Assembly (NCBI GenBank): GCA_913061275.1
Contig: CAJXSR010000006.1
Coordinates: 1-64,000 of the forward strand
DNA: 64,000 nt
Source: an uncultured Paracoccaceae bacterium
GTDB taxonomy: Bacteria > Pseudomonadota > Alphaproteobacteria > Rhodobacterales > Rhodobacteraceae
Reading direction: 5' to 3'
Under the pieces are notes generated by a model. The model searched no databases, was not told where the DNA came from, and worked only from the letters and a program-made list of their open reading frames with translations. How positions within the stretch are numbered: position 1 is the first letter of the stretch; every line of letters starts with the position of its first letter. Of this stretch, positions 44,414-52,576 are shown piece by piece. A program made the position numbers and the translations under genes.

Positions 44414-44507
44414 GACATTGTTATAAATATCTTATCCATTTATCTAACATTTTATTGAAGCCGTATTTTGATATGGCTCAACATTTCAAATTACTAAGGA
44501 AACTGTG

Positions 44508-45284
44508 ATGTCTGCCACCCTAGAAGACTTGAGTAATGCGGCGTATTTAATTGCACTGAAAGCCAGCGAGATACCAATGGCGCATTTTCGGGCGCCGTTG
44601 GAAATTATTGATAAAGCTGATGATAGTCCCGTAACTGTTGCAGACCGTAAAACTGAAAAATTCATCCGTGATGCACTGGCTGAGCAGTTTCCAGATCACA
44701 GTATTTTTGGTGAAGAATATGGTATTTCTGGCGATCTTAGCGGGGAAAGTTGGATTATCGACCCAATAGATGGAACGCGTTATTTTATTTCTGGATTTCC
44801 ACTGTTCGGGATGCTTATGGCCTATATGAATCAAGGTGTGCCATTAATCGGCTTAGTCAGAATGCCTGCGCTTGATGAAACATTTGTTGGTGTGAAAGGT
44901 TTAGGGGCAACGTTGAATGGCAAGACAATTTCGTGTCGTGATACCCGAAATTTGGATCAGGCGATTGTTTTTATCAATGAGGCTGAAAGGTTACAGGTAG
45001 CTGATCCTGAACTGTTTGCACGCTTGTGCGGTGTAGGACACACAAGGCGTATGGGATACGATTGTTATCCTCATGCTTTGGTTGCATCTGGCCAAATTGA
45101 TGTGGTGGTAGACCGTGGATTGGAACCATATGATTATCTACCGTTGGTGGCCTTGATTGAAGCCGCAGGGGGGGTAATTACAGATTGGGATGGTAAGGAG
45201 CTTACCTTGCAATCAGATGGGCGTGTTGTGACTTCTGCCACAAAAGAGTTACATACAGAGATGCTGGCATTTTTAAATCAGTAA
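44508..45284 (+). CDS. hisN: Inositol-monophosphatase family protein, probably histidinol-phosphatase
   Basis: A 258-residue Li-sensitive-type phosphatase. Metal-binding residues are in IFGEEYG and IIDPIDGTRYFISGFP, and DCYPHALVASGQIDVVVD supplies the later Asp. Length and the PVTVADRKTEKFIRDAL opening match HisN, the last phosphatase of histidine synthesis, better than SuhB. Start at the ATG at 44508, directly after a GTG at 44505. It stands alone and converges on the LysR gene. Confidence 0.82.
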   Translation: MSATLEDLSNAAYLIALKASEIPMAHFRAPLEIIDKADDSPVTVADRKTEKFIRDALAEQFPDHSIFGEEYGISGDLSGESWIIDPIDGTRYFISGFPLFGMLMAYMNQGVPLIGLVRMPALDETFVGVKGLGATLNGKTISCRDTRNLDQAIVFINEAERLQVADPELFARLCGVGHTRRMGYDCYPHALVASGQIDVVVDRGLEPYDYLPLVALIEAAGGVITDWDGKELTLQSDGRVVTSATKELHTEMLAFLNQ

Positions 45285-45298
45285 GCTACTTGTAGGTG

Positions 45299-46258
45299 TT
45301 ATAGCGTTACACCTGTTCGCATAAGCTTTGCATTTGCGCGCATCATGGATGTGACCTTTCCGCGATCAAAACGCATTTCTGCGATCATCCAGTCGCGTAT
45401 GTTTTCAACAATAGGGCGCATAGGGGTCAGGTTTGACGCCAGAATATGGTAACGCCTTCCAGTTTTAACCACCTGAGGGCAAATAGGTATAAGCTGCCCC
45501 TCTATTACCAAACGTGATGTTTCTGGTACCCATCCCAATGCGATGCCCTGACCGCTAATTGCAGCCTGAATTATGTGGGAATAATCGGAAAACTTTAGAA
45601 TCGTTGGATTTTGTGGCGACTTTTGGCCCGTTGCGTGAAAAAATTCACCCATTGAATATCGAGTGCCCTCTTTTTCAATCAACGTATGCGTGTATCCCTT
45701 GTTGGGCCTATCTAGTGTGCCATACTCTTGAATATAGCCAAATGAGCATAGTGCAATTATACGTTCGTCCGCAAAATCCCAACGGTGCAGGTTGGCATCT
45801 TTTGGGTAAGAAAGCCGAACACATAGATCAACACCTTGGATTAGGTCATCGCCTTTATCCGAATACCTTTGAAAATCCAGATTAACAGTTGGGAAACGTT
45901 GTTTGAATGCAGTTAGGCGGGGGATAAACCAGTAATTTAAAGCAGCAGAAGACATTGATATTGTTACGTTTTCACGGCTGTCTTCGATTTGATCTATGTC
46001 ATTTAAAGCGTCGATTACAGTTTTGAATGCGGTCGAAGTAGCCCTGAATAAACGCATGCCATTGGGTGTGAGTTTTATCCAGCGACCATGGCGATCAAAT
46101 AATTTATAACCCAAATGCGTCTCGAACCCACTGATAGCGCGACTAATGGCTGGTTGGGTCACATTCAATTCTTTTGCTGCCTTGGAAAAGCTACCTAACC
46201 GAGCGACAACCTCAAATGTAAACAGTGAATTTGTAGAGGGAATTTGCCGTCGAAGCAT
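45299..46258 (-). CDS. LysR family transcriptional regulator
   Basis: A 319-residue LysR-type regulator. The HTH is in TFEVVARLGSFSKAAKELNV followed by TQPAISRAISGFE; the effector-binding domain covers about residues 95-300. It is divergent from the peptide-type ABC transporter operon, 103 bases away, and a T-N11-A inverted repeat sits directly before its start codon. This arrangement suggests control of the transporter and the enzymes behind it, with the imported compound or a product as effector. Confidence 0.92.
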   Translation of the reverse strand: MLRRQIPSTNSLFTFEVVARLGSFSKAAKELNVTQPAISRAISGFETHLGYKLFDRHGRWIKLTPNGMRLFRATSTAFKTVIDALNDIDQIEDSRENVTISMSSAALNYWFIPRLTAFKQRFPTVNLDFQRYSDKGDDLIQGVDLCVRLSYPKDANLHRWDFADERIIALCSFGYIQEYGTLDRPNKGYTHTLIEKEGTRYSMGEFFHATGQKSPQNPTILKFSDYSHIIQAAISGQGIALGWVPETSRLVIEGQLIPICPQVVKTGRRYHILASNLTPMRPIVENIRDWMIAEMRFDRGKVTSMMRANAKLMRTGVTL

Positions 46259-46261
46259 ATT

Positions 46262-46276
46262 ATAACCTTCAGTTAT
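46262..46276 (-). promoter_or_regulatory. LysR-type operator candidate
   Basis: ATAAC-CTTCA-GTTAT is a 15-bp perfect-arm inverted repeat with the T-N11-A geometry of LysR boxes. It overlaps the ribosome-binding region of the lysR gene, so autorepression would be expected as well as action on the divergent ABC operon. Confidence 0.5.
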
Positions 46277-46361
46277 GAGTCATATGATTATTATTATAGT
46301 TTCATTTGGGTAATAACAAGGCAAACTACTTTGCAATATCAACTCACAGGGAGAAACATAC

Positions 46362-47990
46362 GTGACAGATTCGAAAAAAATCATGCCGACCATAGATTGT
46401 GTGTCGTCAATGGATCGCGAAGCGATCAAAAATGGGCTTAGCCGTGGCGCTTCACGCCGCGAAGTTATGGGCTGGCTTATGGCCGGTGGTGCAACGATTG
46501 CCGCTGCGGGCTCTATCGTTAGTTCAGCTACATCTGCAATGGCTGCAACACCTAAAAAAGGCGGTAAAATTACTTTTGCCAGTGACCTTCACGGCCCGTC
46601 AGATACGCTTGACCCAGGTCTAGGTACATCAACAATCGACTATACTCGTGCCCGTACGCACTATAACGGTCTGACCCAATTTAACGATGACACGTCCACA
46701 CGTCCAGAATTAGCGGAAGAGTATTCTGCGAACGCTAACAACACTGAATGGACATTCAAACTGCGCAAGGATGTAAAATTCCATGATGGCAGTGCATTTA
46801 CAGCTGACGATGTGATTTATTCAATGGGTCGTCACTACGGTGATAAATCAACATCTGTTGCTAAAACACTGGTGGCTGATGTTACGGAATGGGTAAAAGT
46901 TGACAATCATACAGTAAAAGCTGTGATGGCTGGACCAAATGGCGATTTGCCTAAAATTCTTGCGACGTCAAACTTCAAAATGGTCAAAGATGGTACATCT
47001 GAATTCCAAAACCCAGTTGGTACTGGCCCGTTCAAGCTGAAATCATTCCAACAAGGTGTGCGTTCAGAACACGTACGTTTTGAGGATTACTGGCGCGAAG
47101 GTGCAAATGCGGATGAATTAGAAATCTTTGCGATCACAGATAAAGTTGCCCGCACAAGCGCGCTACTATCTGGTGATATTGATCTGATGCAAGCACTTGA
47201 TCCAAAAGCTGTGCCACAAATTGAAGCGGCAGATGGCGTTGGTATCTGGTCAGTTGCATCGGGTGCTTATATCGGCATTGCAATGATGTCTAACTCTGCA
47301 CCGGGCAACAATCCTGATTTCGTATTGGCGATGAAGTATCTTCAGCGCCGTGAGAAAATTGTGCGCTCGATCCTGAAGGGCCAAGGCACAGTCGGGAACG
47401 ACCAGCCGATCAATGTGGCTTACGGCCCAGATTTCTGTGCTGATTTGCCAATTCGTGACCACGATCTGGACAAAGCCAAATTCCACCTGGAAAAATCAGG
47501 TGTGACAGAAGCAGAAATTCAGGTGGCAGAAGTTGCACCTGGAACAACAGATATTTGCTTGCTGATGCAACGTGAAGCACAGAAAATTGGTCTGACACTG
47601 AACATCAACAAAGTGCCAAATGATGGCTACTGGGGTGCTGTTTGGATGAAGACACCAATCAATGTGACAACATGGAACATGCGCCCAACTGCGAATGTTA
47701 TGATGAACTTGGCATTTGCGCCAACTGCACCATGGAACGATAGCCTATGGTCGAATGATCGTATGGGTGAGTTGCTAATCGAGTCTCGTGCGGTAACGGA
47801 TATGGGTCTGCGTCATGAGATGTATTGTGAAATGCAAAAACTTATCCACGATGAAAGCGGCATGATCATTCCGGCACACCGGAACTATCTGGATGCGAAA
47901 TCTGATAAGATCGAAGGCATCACACGTATGCCACTGGGCTCACTTGGTGGTTATGAGTGGCCTGAATTCGCATATCGCACAGACGTATAG
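46362..47990 (+). CDS. ABC transporter substrate-binding protein, family 5 (peptide/opine type)
   Basis: A 542-residue periplasmic binding protein. The N-terminus has a twin-arginine signal SRGASRREVMGWLMAGG, so it is folded before export by Tat, with cleavage near ATSAMA. The mature protein has the SBP_bac_5 pattern (TRPELAEEYSANANNTEWTF, KDVKFHDGSAFTADDV). Translation starts at a GTG at 46362 behind GGGAG. The ligand could be a peptide, an opine, a sugar or another solute; the family covers all. A hairpin after the gene probably keeps its mRNA more abundant than that of the permeases. Confidence 0.92.
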   Translation: MTDSKKIMPTIDCVSSMDREAIKNGLSRGASRREVMGWLMAGGATIAAAGSIVSSATSAMAATPKKGGKITFASDLHGPSDTLDPGLGTSTIDYTRARTHYNGLTQFNDDTSTRPELAEEYSANANNTEWTFKLRKDVKFHDGSAFTADDVIYSMGRHYGDKSTSVAKTLVADVTEWVKVDNHTVKAVMAGPNGDLPKILATSNFKMVKDGTSEFQNPVGTGPFKLKSFQQGVRSEHVRFEDYWREGANADELEIFAITDKVARTSALLSGDIDLMQALDPKAVPQIEAADGVGIWSVASGAYIGIAMMSNSAPGNNPDFVLAMKYLQRREKIVRSILKGQGTVGNDQPINVAYGPDFCADLPIRDHDLDKAKFHLEKSGVTEAEIQVAEVAPGTTDICLLMQREAQKIGLTLNINKVPNDGYWGAVWMKTPINVTTWNMRPTANVMMNLAFAPTAPWNDSLWSNDRMGELLIESRAVTDMGLRHEMYCEMQKLIHDESGMIIPAHRNYLDAKSDKIEGITRMPLGSLGGYEWPEFAYRTDV

Positions 47991-48007
47991 TCTACGCGTA
48001 CAAAATA

Positions 48008-48033
48008 TTGCTGGCCCAAACATGGGCCAGCAA
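48008..48033 (+). promoter_or_regulatory. Intergenic hairpin after the binding-protein gene
   Basis: TTGCTGGCCCA (48008-48018) and TGGGCCAGCAA (48023-48033) form an 11-bp perfect stem with an AACA loop. No T-run follows, so it is more likely a 3'-end-stabilising or partial-termination hairpin giving excess binding protein. Confidence 0.75.
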
Positions 48034-48105
48034 ACACTTTGTTAACCTGCCATATTCATAACGAGCAGGATCACACCAAGCTTAACACGCCAGGGGGAAC
48101 ACATC

Positions 48106-49053
48106 ATGCAACGCATGGTCATTCAACGCATTTTTATCGGTTTAGTCACTTTATGGGTGGTATCCGTACTTGTTTTTGTAGGCACTTCAGTTTTACCGGG
48201 CGATGTGGCCCAAATCGTAATGGGGCAATCTGCAACACCAGAAACCTTAGCGGCATATCGTGCCGCGAATGGACTAGATCAACCATTGTATATGCAATAC
48301 GCAACATGGCTTGGTGGAATGGTTACGGGTGATCTGGGCATATCCAAAGCGGGTGGCGCGTCTATTTCCAGCCTAATCGGCGGGCGTTTTGGGAACACGA
48401 TGTTCCTTGCAGGCGTGGTCGCAATTATATCAGTTCCCCTATCCGTCATACTGGGGCTTATCGCTGCTATGTATCCGGCAACATGGATTGACAGGGTTCT
48501 GACATTTGGAACGCTAAGCCTGATCTCGGTACCTGATTTCTTTATCGCCACATTCATGGTGTTGATCTTCGCAGTTAACTTGGGCTGGCTTCCTGCCATC
48601 GCGCATATTTCACCCGAAGATACGATGATGGAAACCATACGGGCCTCGGCGATGCCCCTGATTACATTGATAATTGTTGTGTCAGCGCAAATGATCCGCA
48701 TGACACGTGCGGGTATTTTGAACGTGATGAACTCACCTTATATTGAGATGAGCATTCTAAAAGGTGTAAGGCGTAACCGTATAATCGTGCGTCACGCGTT
48801 TCTTAACGCTATCGGCCCGATAGTGAACGTGGTCGCCCTAAACTTGGCCTATCTGGTTTCAGGTGTGGTGATCGTAGAAACCATCTTTGCTTATCCAGGA
48901 TTGGCAAAACTGATGATCGACGGGGTGCAAACCCGTGACCTGCCATTGGTACAGGCCTGTGCGATGATCTTTTGTGGCACATATGTGATTTTGATAATTC
49001 TATCTGATGTGGCGGCAATTCTGTCGAACCCACGTCTGCGTAACCCGAAATAG
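48106..49053 (+). CDS. ABC transporter permease (DppB type)
   Basis: A 315-residue inner-membrane permease with about six helices. The first helix is near residues 9-29, and the cytoplasmic EAA-like loop SPYIEMSILKGVRRNRIIVRH contacts the ATPase. GLDQPLYMQYATWLGG after the first helix is characteristic of DppB/OppB proteins. AGGGGGAA precedes the ATG. It pairs with the DppC-type permease encoded 13 bases downstream. Confidence 0.93.
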   Translation: MQRMVIQRIFIGLVTLWVVSVLVFVGTSVLPGDVAQIVMGQSATPETLAAYRAANGLDQPLYMQYATWLGGMVTGDLGISKAGGASISSLIGGRFGNTMFLAGVVAIISVPLSVILGLIAAMYPATWIDRVLTFGTLSLISVPDFFIATFMVLIFAVNLGWLPAIAHISPEDTMMETIRASAMPLITLIIVVSAQMIRMTRAGILNVMNSPYIEMSILKGVRRNRIIVRHAFLNAIGPIVNVVALNLAYLVSGVVIVETIFAYPGLAKLMIDGVQTRDLPLVQACAMIFCGTYVILIILSDVAAILSNPRLRNPK

Positions 49054-49066
49054 GAGGGGCAAGAAA

Positions 49067-49981
49067 ATGACTGATAAAACAGCATCTACAGAAGACATGT
49101 CGGTATATGACGAGCTTCCAGACGCCCCACCGAAAAAGAAGATTAAACTAACCTGGGTTGGTAAGCTTGGCGTTTCCGTTGTGTTATTCTGGGTCTTAAT
49201 GGTTTTCATCGGCCCCTATATTGCTCCGTTCCACGAGGCTGATATTATTGCTTATGACAGCTTTATGCCGGTCTGGAGTGAAACCGAAGGTGAAGGCTTC
49301 CACCTGCTGGGAACCGACTATATCGAACGTGATATACTTTCACGTGTTCTTTGGGGTGCACGCACCACAATCGGGATTTCTTTCTTAGCAACGATGTTCG
49401 CTTACCTTGTAGGGGTAACGCTGGGTATTGGTGCAGCCGTAGCTGGTGGCTGGGTCGATATGATCTTTAGCCGGGTAAATGATGCAATCCTGTCATTGCC
49501 TTCTATCATGTTGGGCTTGTTAATCGTTGTTGCCCTTGGCACTTCGATCCCGATCCTAATTCTAACCGCGAGTGTCATTTATGCTGCCAGTGTTTACCGT
49601 ATTGCACGTGCACTTGGGCAAGACATCATGGTGATGGACTTTGTTGAAGCAGCCCGTGTGCGCGGTGAAGGTATGTGGTATATTATTACCCGTGAAGTGC
49701 TGCCCAACGCCATTATGCCATTGGCTACAGATTTCGGTCTACGTCTGGTGTTTGTGGTGCTCTTTATCTCATCCCTAAGTTTCCTTGGTCTGGGTATCCA
49801 GCCACCAATGGCTGACTGGGGTTCAATGGTGCGTCAAAATCTTGACGGGCTTGGATATGGATCCTACGCTGCCGTTTGGCCCGCTTTGGCTATCGCAAGT
49901 TTTACAATCTCAATTAACCTGATCGTTGACGATATCTCAGCGTCTGAAGGTGGTACTCTAGCGAGGAAGATGATCTCATGA
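49067..49981 (+). CDS. ABC transporter permease (DppC type)
   Basis: A 304-residue permease. A charged N-terminal tail (PPKKKIKLTWVG) leads to helix 1, and GTDYIERDILSRVLWGARTT is the DppC/OppC signature. The EAA loop reads FVEAARVRGEGMWYIITREV. The start at 49067 follows GGAGGGG. It ends overlapping the ATPase gene by four bases (ATGA). Confidence 0.93.
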   Translation: MTDKTASTEDMSVYDELPDAPPKKKIKLTWVGKLGVSVVLFWVLMVFIGPYIAPFHEADIIAYDSFMPVWSETEGEGFHLLGTDYIERDILSRVLWGARTTIGISFLATMFAYLVGVTLGIGAAVAGGWVDMIFSRVNDAILSLPSIMLGLLIVVALGTSIPILILTASVIYAASVYRIARALGQDIMVMDFVEAARVRGEGMWYIITREVLPNAIMPLATDFGLRLVFVVLFISSLSFLGLGIQPPMADWGSMVRQNLDGLGYGSYAAVWPALAIASFTISINLIVDDISASEGGTLARKMIS

Positions 49982-51870
49982 GTGAACTACTAGAAGTAAG
50001 GGGCCTTCGTATTGAGGCACCGAAGAAAGATGGACCTGCGATTCAAATTGTTAAAGGTGTCGATTTTGATGTGAAAGCCGGTGAAGTGGTTGCCCTGATT
50101 GGGGAATCTGGATCAGGTAAAACCACAATTTCACTGGGCTCATTGGCCTACACCAAACCGGGGTTAGAATTTTCAGGCGGCTCGATCAAGCTCAAGGGCG
50201 ATGATGTGCTGACGATGGAACCTTCGGAAGTACGCAACTTGCGGGGTAATCGTGTAGCTTATCTGGCGCAATCTGCTGCGGCCACGTTCAACCCTGCCTT
50301 AACTATTAACGAGCAGGTGACAGAGTCTGCTGTTTTACACGGTATAATGACCCAAGATGAGGCAGATGCCCGTGCGGTTGAGTTGTATCACGCATTGGAA
50401 TTACCCGACCCTGACCGCATTGGCTTTCGCTATCCACACCAAGTATCAGGTGGGCAGTTACAACGCTTGATGGCTGCGATGGCATTGGTTGGGCGTCCTG
50501 ATCTATTGGTTTTGGATGAACCGACAACTGCACTTGATGTGACAACACAAATCGAAGTTCTGAAAGCTTTTAAAAAGGTGATTAGGGAAGAAGGTTCAGC
50601 TGCTATCTATGTGACCCACGATTTGGCCGTTGTGGCCCAAGTCGCAGATCATATCGTAGTGCTTTACTCAGGTGAGGTGCAAGAACAAGGATCGGTTGAT
50701 CAAATTATCAACCATGCAAAACACCCTTACACCAAGCGCCTTATGGCCGCAGCACATGCAGGGCCAAAGCCTGGTATGGGTGACAAGCTAACCGATAAAC
50801 ACGATCAAGATACTGATAACATCCAAGTCAAAAATATGACTGCAGGGTACGGTGAAATTGTCGATGGCAAGCCTGCTATAACAGTGTTGCGAGACATCAA
50901 TATGTCTGTGAAAAACGGCCATGTAGTTGGCGTGATTGGTGAGTCTGGTTGTGGTAAATCCACTTTGGCACGTGTGATCGCTGGTCTGTTACCTCCTGCG
51001 CAAGGGGATATTATTATGGACGGTCATACCTTGAAAGGTTTATATAAAAACCGATCCAAGAAAGACCTGCAAAAGATTCAATTTGTTTACCAAATGGCGG
51101 ATACCGCCCTGAATCCAAAACAGTTGATAAGTGAGATCATTGGGCGTCCAGTTGAGATGTTCCAAAATTTGAGTGGCCAGAAAAATCGGGAAAAAGTTGC
51201 GGAAATCCTACGTCTGGTTGAATTGCCGGTAGAGTTTGCAGAACGCTATCCTTCCGAATTATCGGGCGGTCAAAAGCAACGGATCAATCTAGCCCGTTCA
51301 CTGGCTGCAATGCCCGAAATTATGTTGTGTGACGAGGTGACCTCGGCACTGGATAGTATCGTGGCATCAAACGTGGTGAAACTGCTGAAACGATTGCGCG
51401 ACCTAACTGGCGTTTCATTTATGTTCATCACCCACGATCTATCGACAGTTGCGGCTTTCGCAGATGAAATTGTTGTGCTTTATGCAGGGCGTATTGTGGA
51501 ACAAGGTCCGGTTGACGAAGTGTTGTCGCCACCATTCCACCCATACACACGGCTGTTGATCAGTTCGGTGCCTGAAATGCGTATTGGCTGGCTTGAAGAG
51601 ACCATGAAGAAACGTGAAATGGCGGTGGGCATTGCGCGCGGCGTTGAAATCACAGACGTGGGTTGCCCGTTTTATAACCGTTGCCCGATAGCGATCAGCG
51701 GTACATGTGAAAGGGTCACAGCCCCAACATACGAGTTGAAACCGGGTCACTTCATTTCTTGTCATCATGATGCAAAAACAATTCTGGATATTGAACGGAA
51801 TCCTCAGCAAGTATTACATGGGTTTGAAAAAGCCATACCTGATGAAAAGATAGCTATTATTGCAGAATAA
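49978..51870 (+). CDS. Fused double ATP-binding protein of the peptide-type ABC transporter (DppD-DppF)
   Basis: A 630-residue protein containing both nucleotide-binding domains. Domain 1 has Walker A GESGSGKTT, signature VSGGQLQRL and Walker B LLVLDEPTTALD; domain 2 has GESGCGKST, LSGGQKQRI and IMLCDEVTSALD, in which Glu follows Asp as expected. The C-terminal oligopeptide-type extension carries cysteines (GCPFYNRCP, SCHHD) that in related proteins bind an iron-sulfur cluster. Most operons encode the two ATPases separately. Confidence 0.94.
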   Translation: MSELLEVRGLRIEAPKKDGPAIQIVKGVDFDVKAGEVVALIGESGSGKTTISLGSLAYTKPGLEFSGGSIKLKGDDVLTMEPSEVRNLRGNRVAYLAQSAAATFNPALTINEQVTESAVLHGIMTQDEADARAVELYHALELPDPDRIGFRYPHQVSGGQLQRLMAAMALVGRPDLLVLDEPTTALDVTTQIEVLKAFKKVIREEGSAAIYVTHDLAVVAQVADHIVVLYSGEVQEQGSVDQIINHAKHPYTKRLMAAAHAGPKPGMGDKLTDKHDQDTDNIQVKNMTAGYGEIVDGKPAITVLRDINMSVKNGHVVGVIGESGCGKSTLARVIAGLLPPAQGDIIMDGHTLKGLYKNRSKKDLQKIQFVYQMADTALNPKQLISEIIGRPVEMFQNLSGQKNREKVAEILRLVELPVEFAERYPSELSGGQKQRINLARSLAAMPEIMLCDEVTSALDSIVASNVVKLLKRLRDLTGVSFMFITHDLSTVAAFADEIVVLYAGRIVEQGPVDEVLSPPFHPYTRLLISSVPEMRIGWLEETMKKREMAVGIARGVEITDVGCPFYNRCPIAISGTCERVTAPTYELKPGHFISCHHDAKTILDIERNPQQVLHGFEKAIPDEKIAIIAE

Positions 51871-51898
51871 TGACGTCTAAAACAAAGGACCGAAGATA

Positions 51899-52342
51899 AT
51901 GATCAATAAAGTACTAATCGCCGTAGATGGCTCCAAGCACTCTTTGAAATGCGTTAGCTTAGGGGCCCAAATTGCAAAAAATGCCGGTGCCAAGGTTTTA
52001 CTGCTACATGTGGTGAAACCCTACCGTCTGCCAGAAAGCTTGAAAAAGTTCGCACAAGCAGAACATATGGCAACGATTGACGCAGAGTTGCTACGAAAAG
52101 GTGCGCAGTATTTGTTGGCTTCGGCTTTGGATGAGGCGCGTAAAGCAGGGATGCAAGATGTAGATATGGAAACCGAAGAAGGCCCGATTGCACGCACGAT
52201 TGTGGACCGCGCTAAATCTTATAAAGCGGATCTAATTGTTATTGGGTCACGCGGCATGGGTGACATTGAAGGGATGCTGCGCGGTGGTGTTTCACATCGT
52301 GTGGAAATCTTGGCAAAATGCCCTGTTTTGGTGGTTAAATAA
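51899..52342 (+). CDS. Universal stress protein UspA family
   Basis: A 147-residue UspA-type protein. VLIAVDGSKHSLKCVSLG starts the fold and the ATP-binding GSRGMGDIEGMLRGGVSHRV completes it. It follows the ABC ATPase by 28 bases and ends at a terminator, so it is the last gene of the transporter transcription unit. Such proteins bound to transport operons may sense energy state, but no specific role is shown here. Confidence 0.92.
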   Translation: MINKVLIAVDGSKHSLKCVSLGAQIAKNAGAKVLLLHVVKPYRLPESLKKFAQAEHMATIDAELLRKGAQYLLASALDEARKAGMQDVDMETEEGPIARTIVDRAKSYKADLIVIGSRGMGDIEGMLRGGVSHRVEILAKCPVLVVK

Positions 52343-52381
52343 ACGACCCTTTTAGGCAAGTGCATTATCAGAATAATAAAT

Positions 52382-52408
52382 GGGCTGCTTTCAGGCAGCC
52401 CTTTTTTT
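52382..52408 (+). terminator. Intrinsic terminator after uspA
   Basis: GGGCTGC (52382-52388) pairs with GCAGCCC (52395-52401) with a short loop, followed by seven T. It ends the ABC-UspA unit and separates it from the fusion gene. Confidence 0.95.
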
Positions 52409-52511
52409 ATTGAAGCATTGTTGTTTCTAAGCCGAAAGTCGCAAAACGCTTAACAGTGACGCCTACAGGCCATGAGCTTGTCTTATCTGATCATAATATC
52501 TGCCATGAAAG

Positions 52512-52543
52512 CACTGCCCGACGCGAGTCGGTGGCAGTGTTTT
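52512..52543 (+). promoter_or_regulatory. Structured 5' leader of the aminotransferase-dehydrogenase gene
   Basis: CACTGCCCGAC (52512-52522) folds on GTCG-GT-GGCAGTG (52527-52539), an 11-bp stem with a GCGA tetraloop and a two-base bulge, followed by TTTT. It lies 34 bases before the ATG at 52577 and has terminator-like features. It may attenuate the gene. A serC leader motif is known in alphaproteobacteria; I cannot confirm that this is a member. Confidence 0.6.
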
Positions 52544-52576
52544 GCATTGTGATAAAACTACAAGGATTCAGATAAA

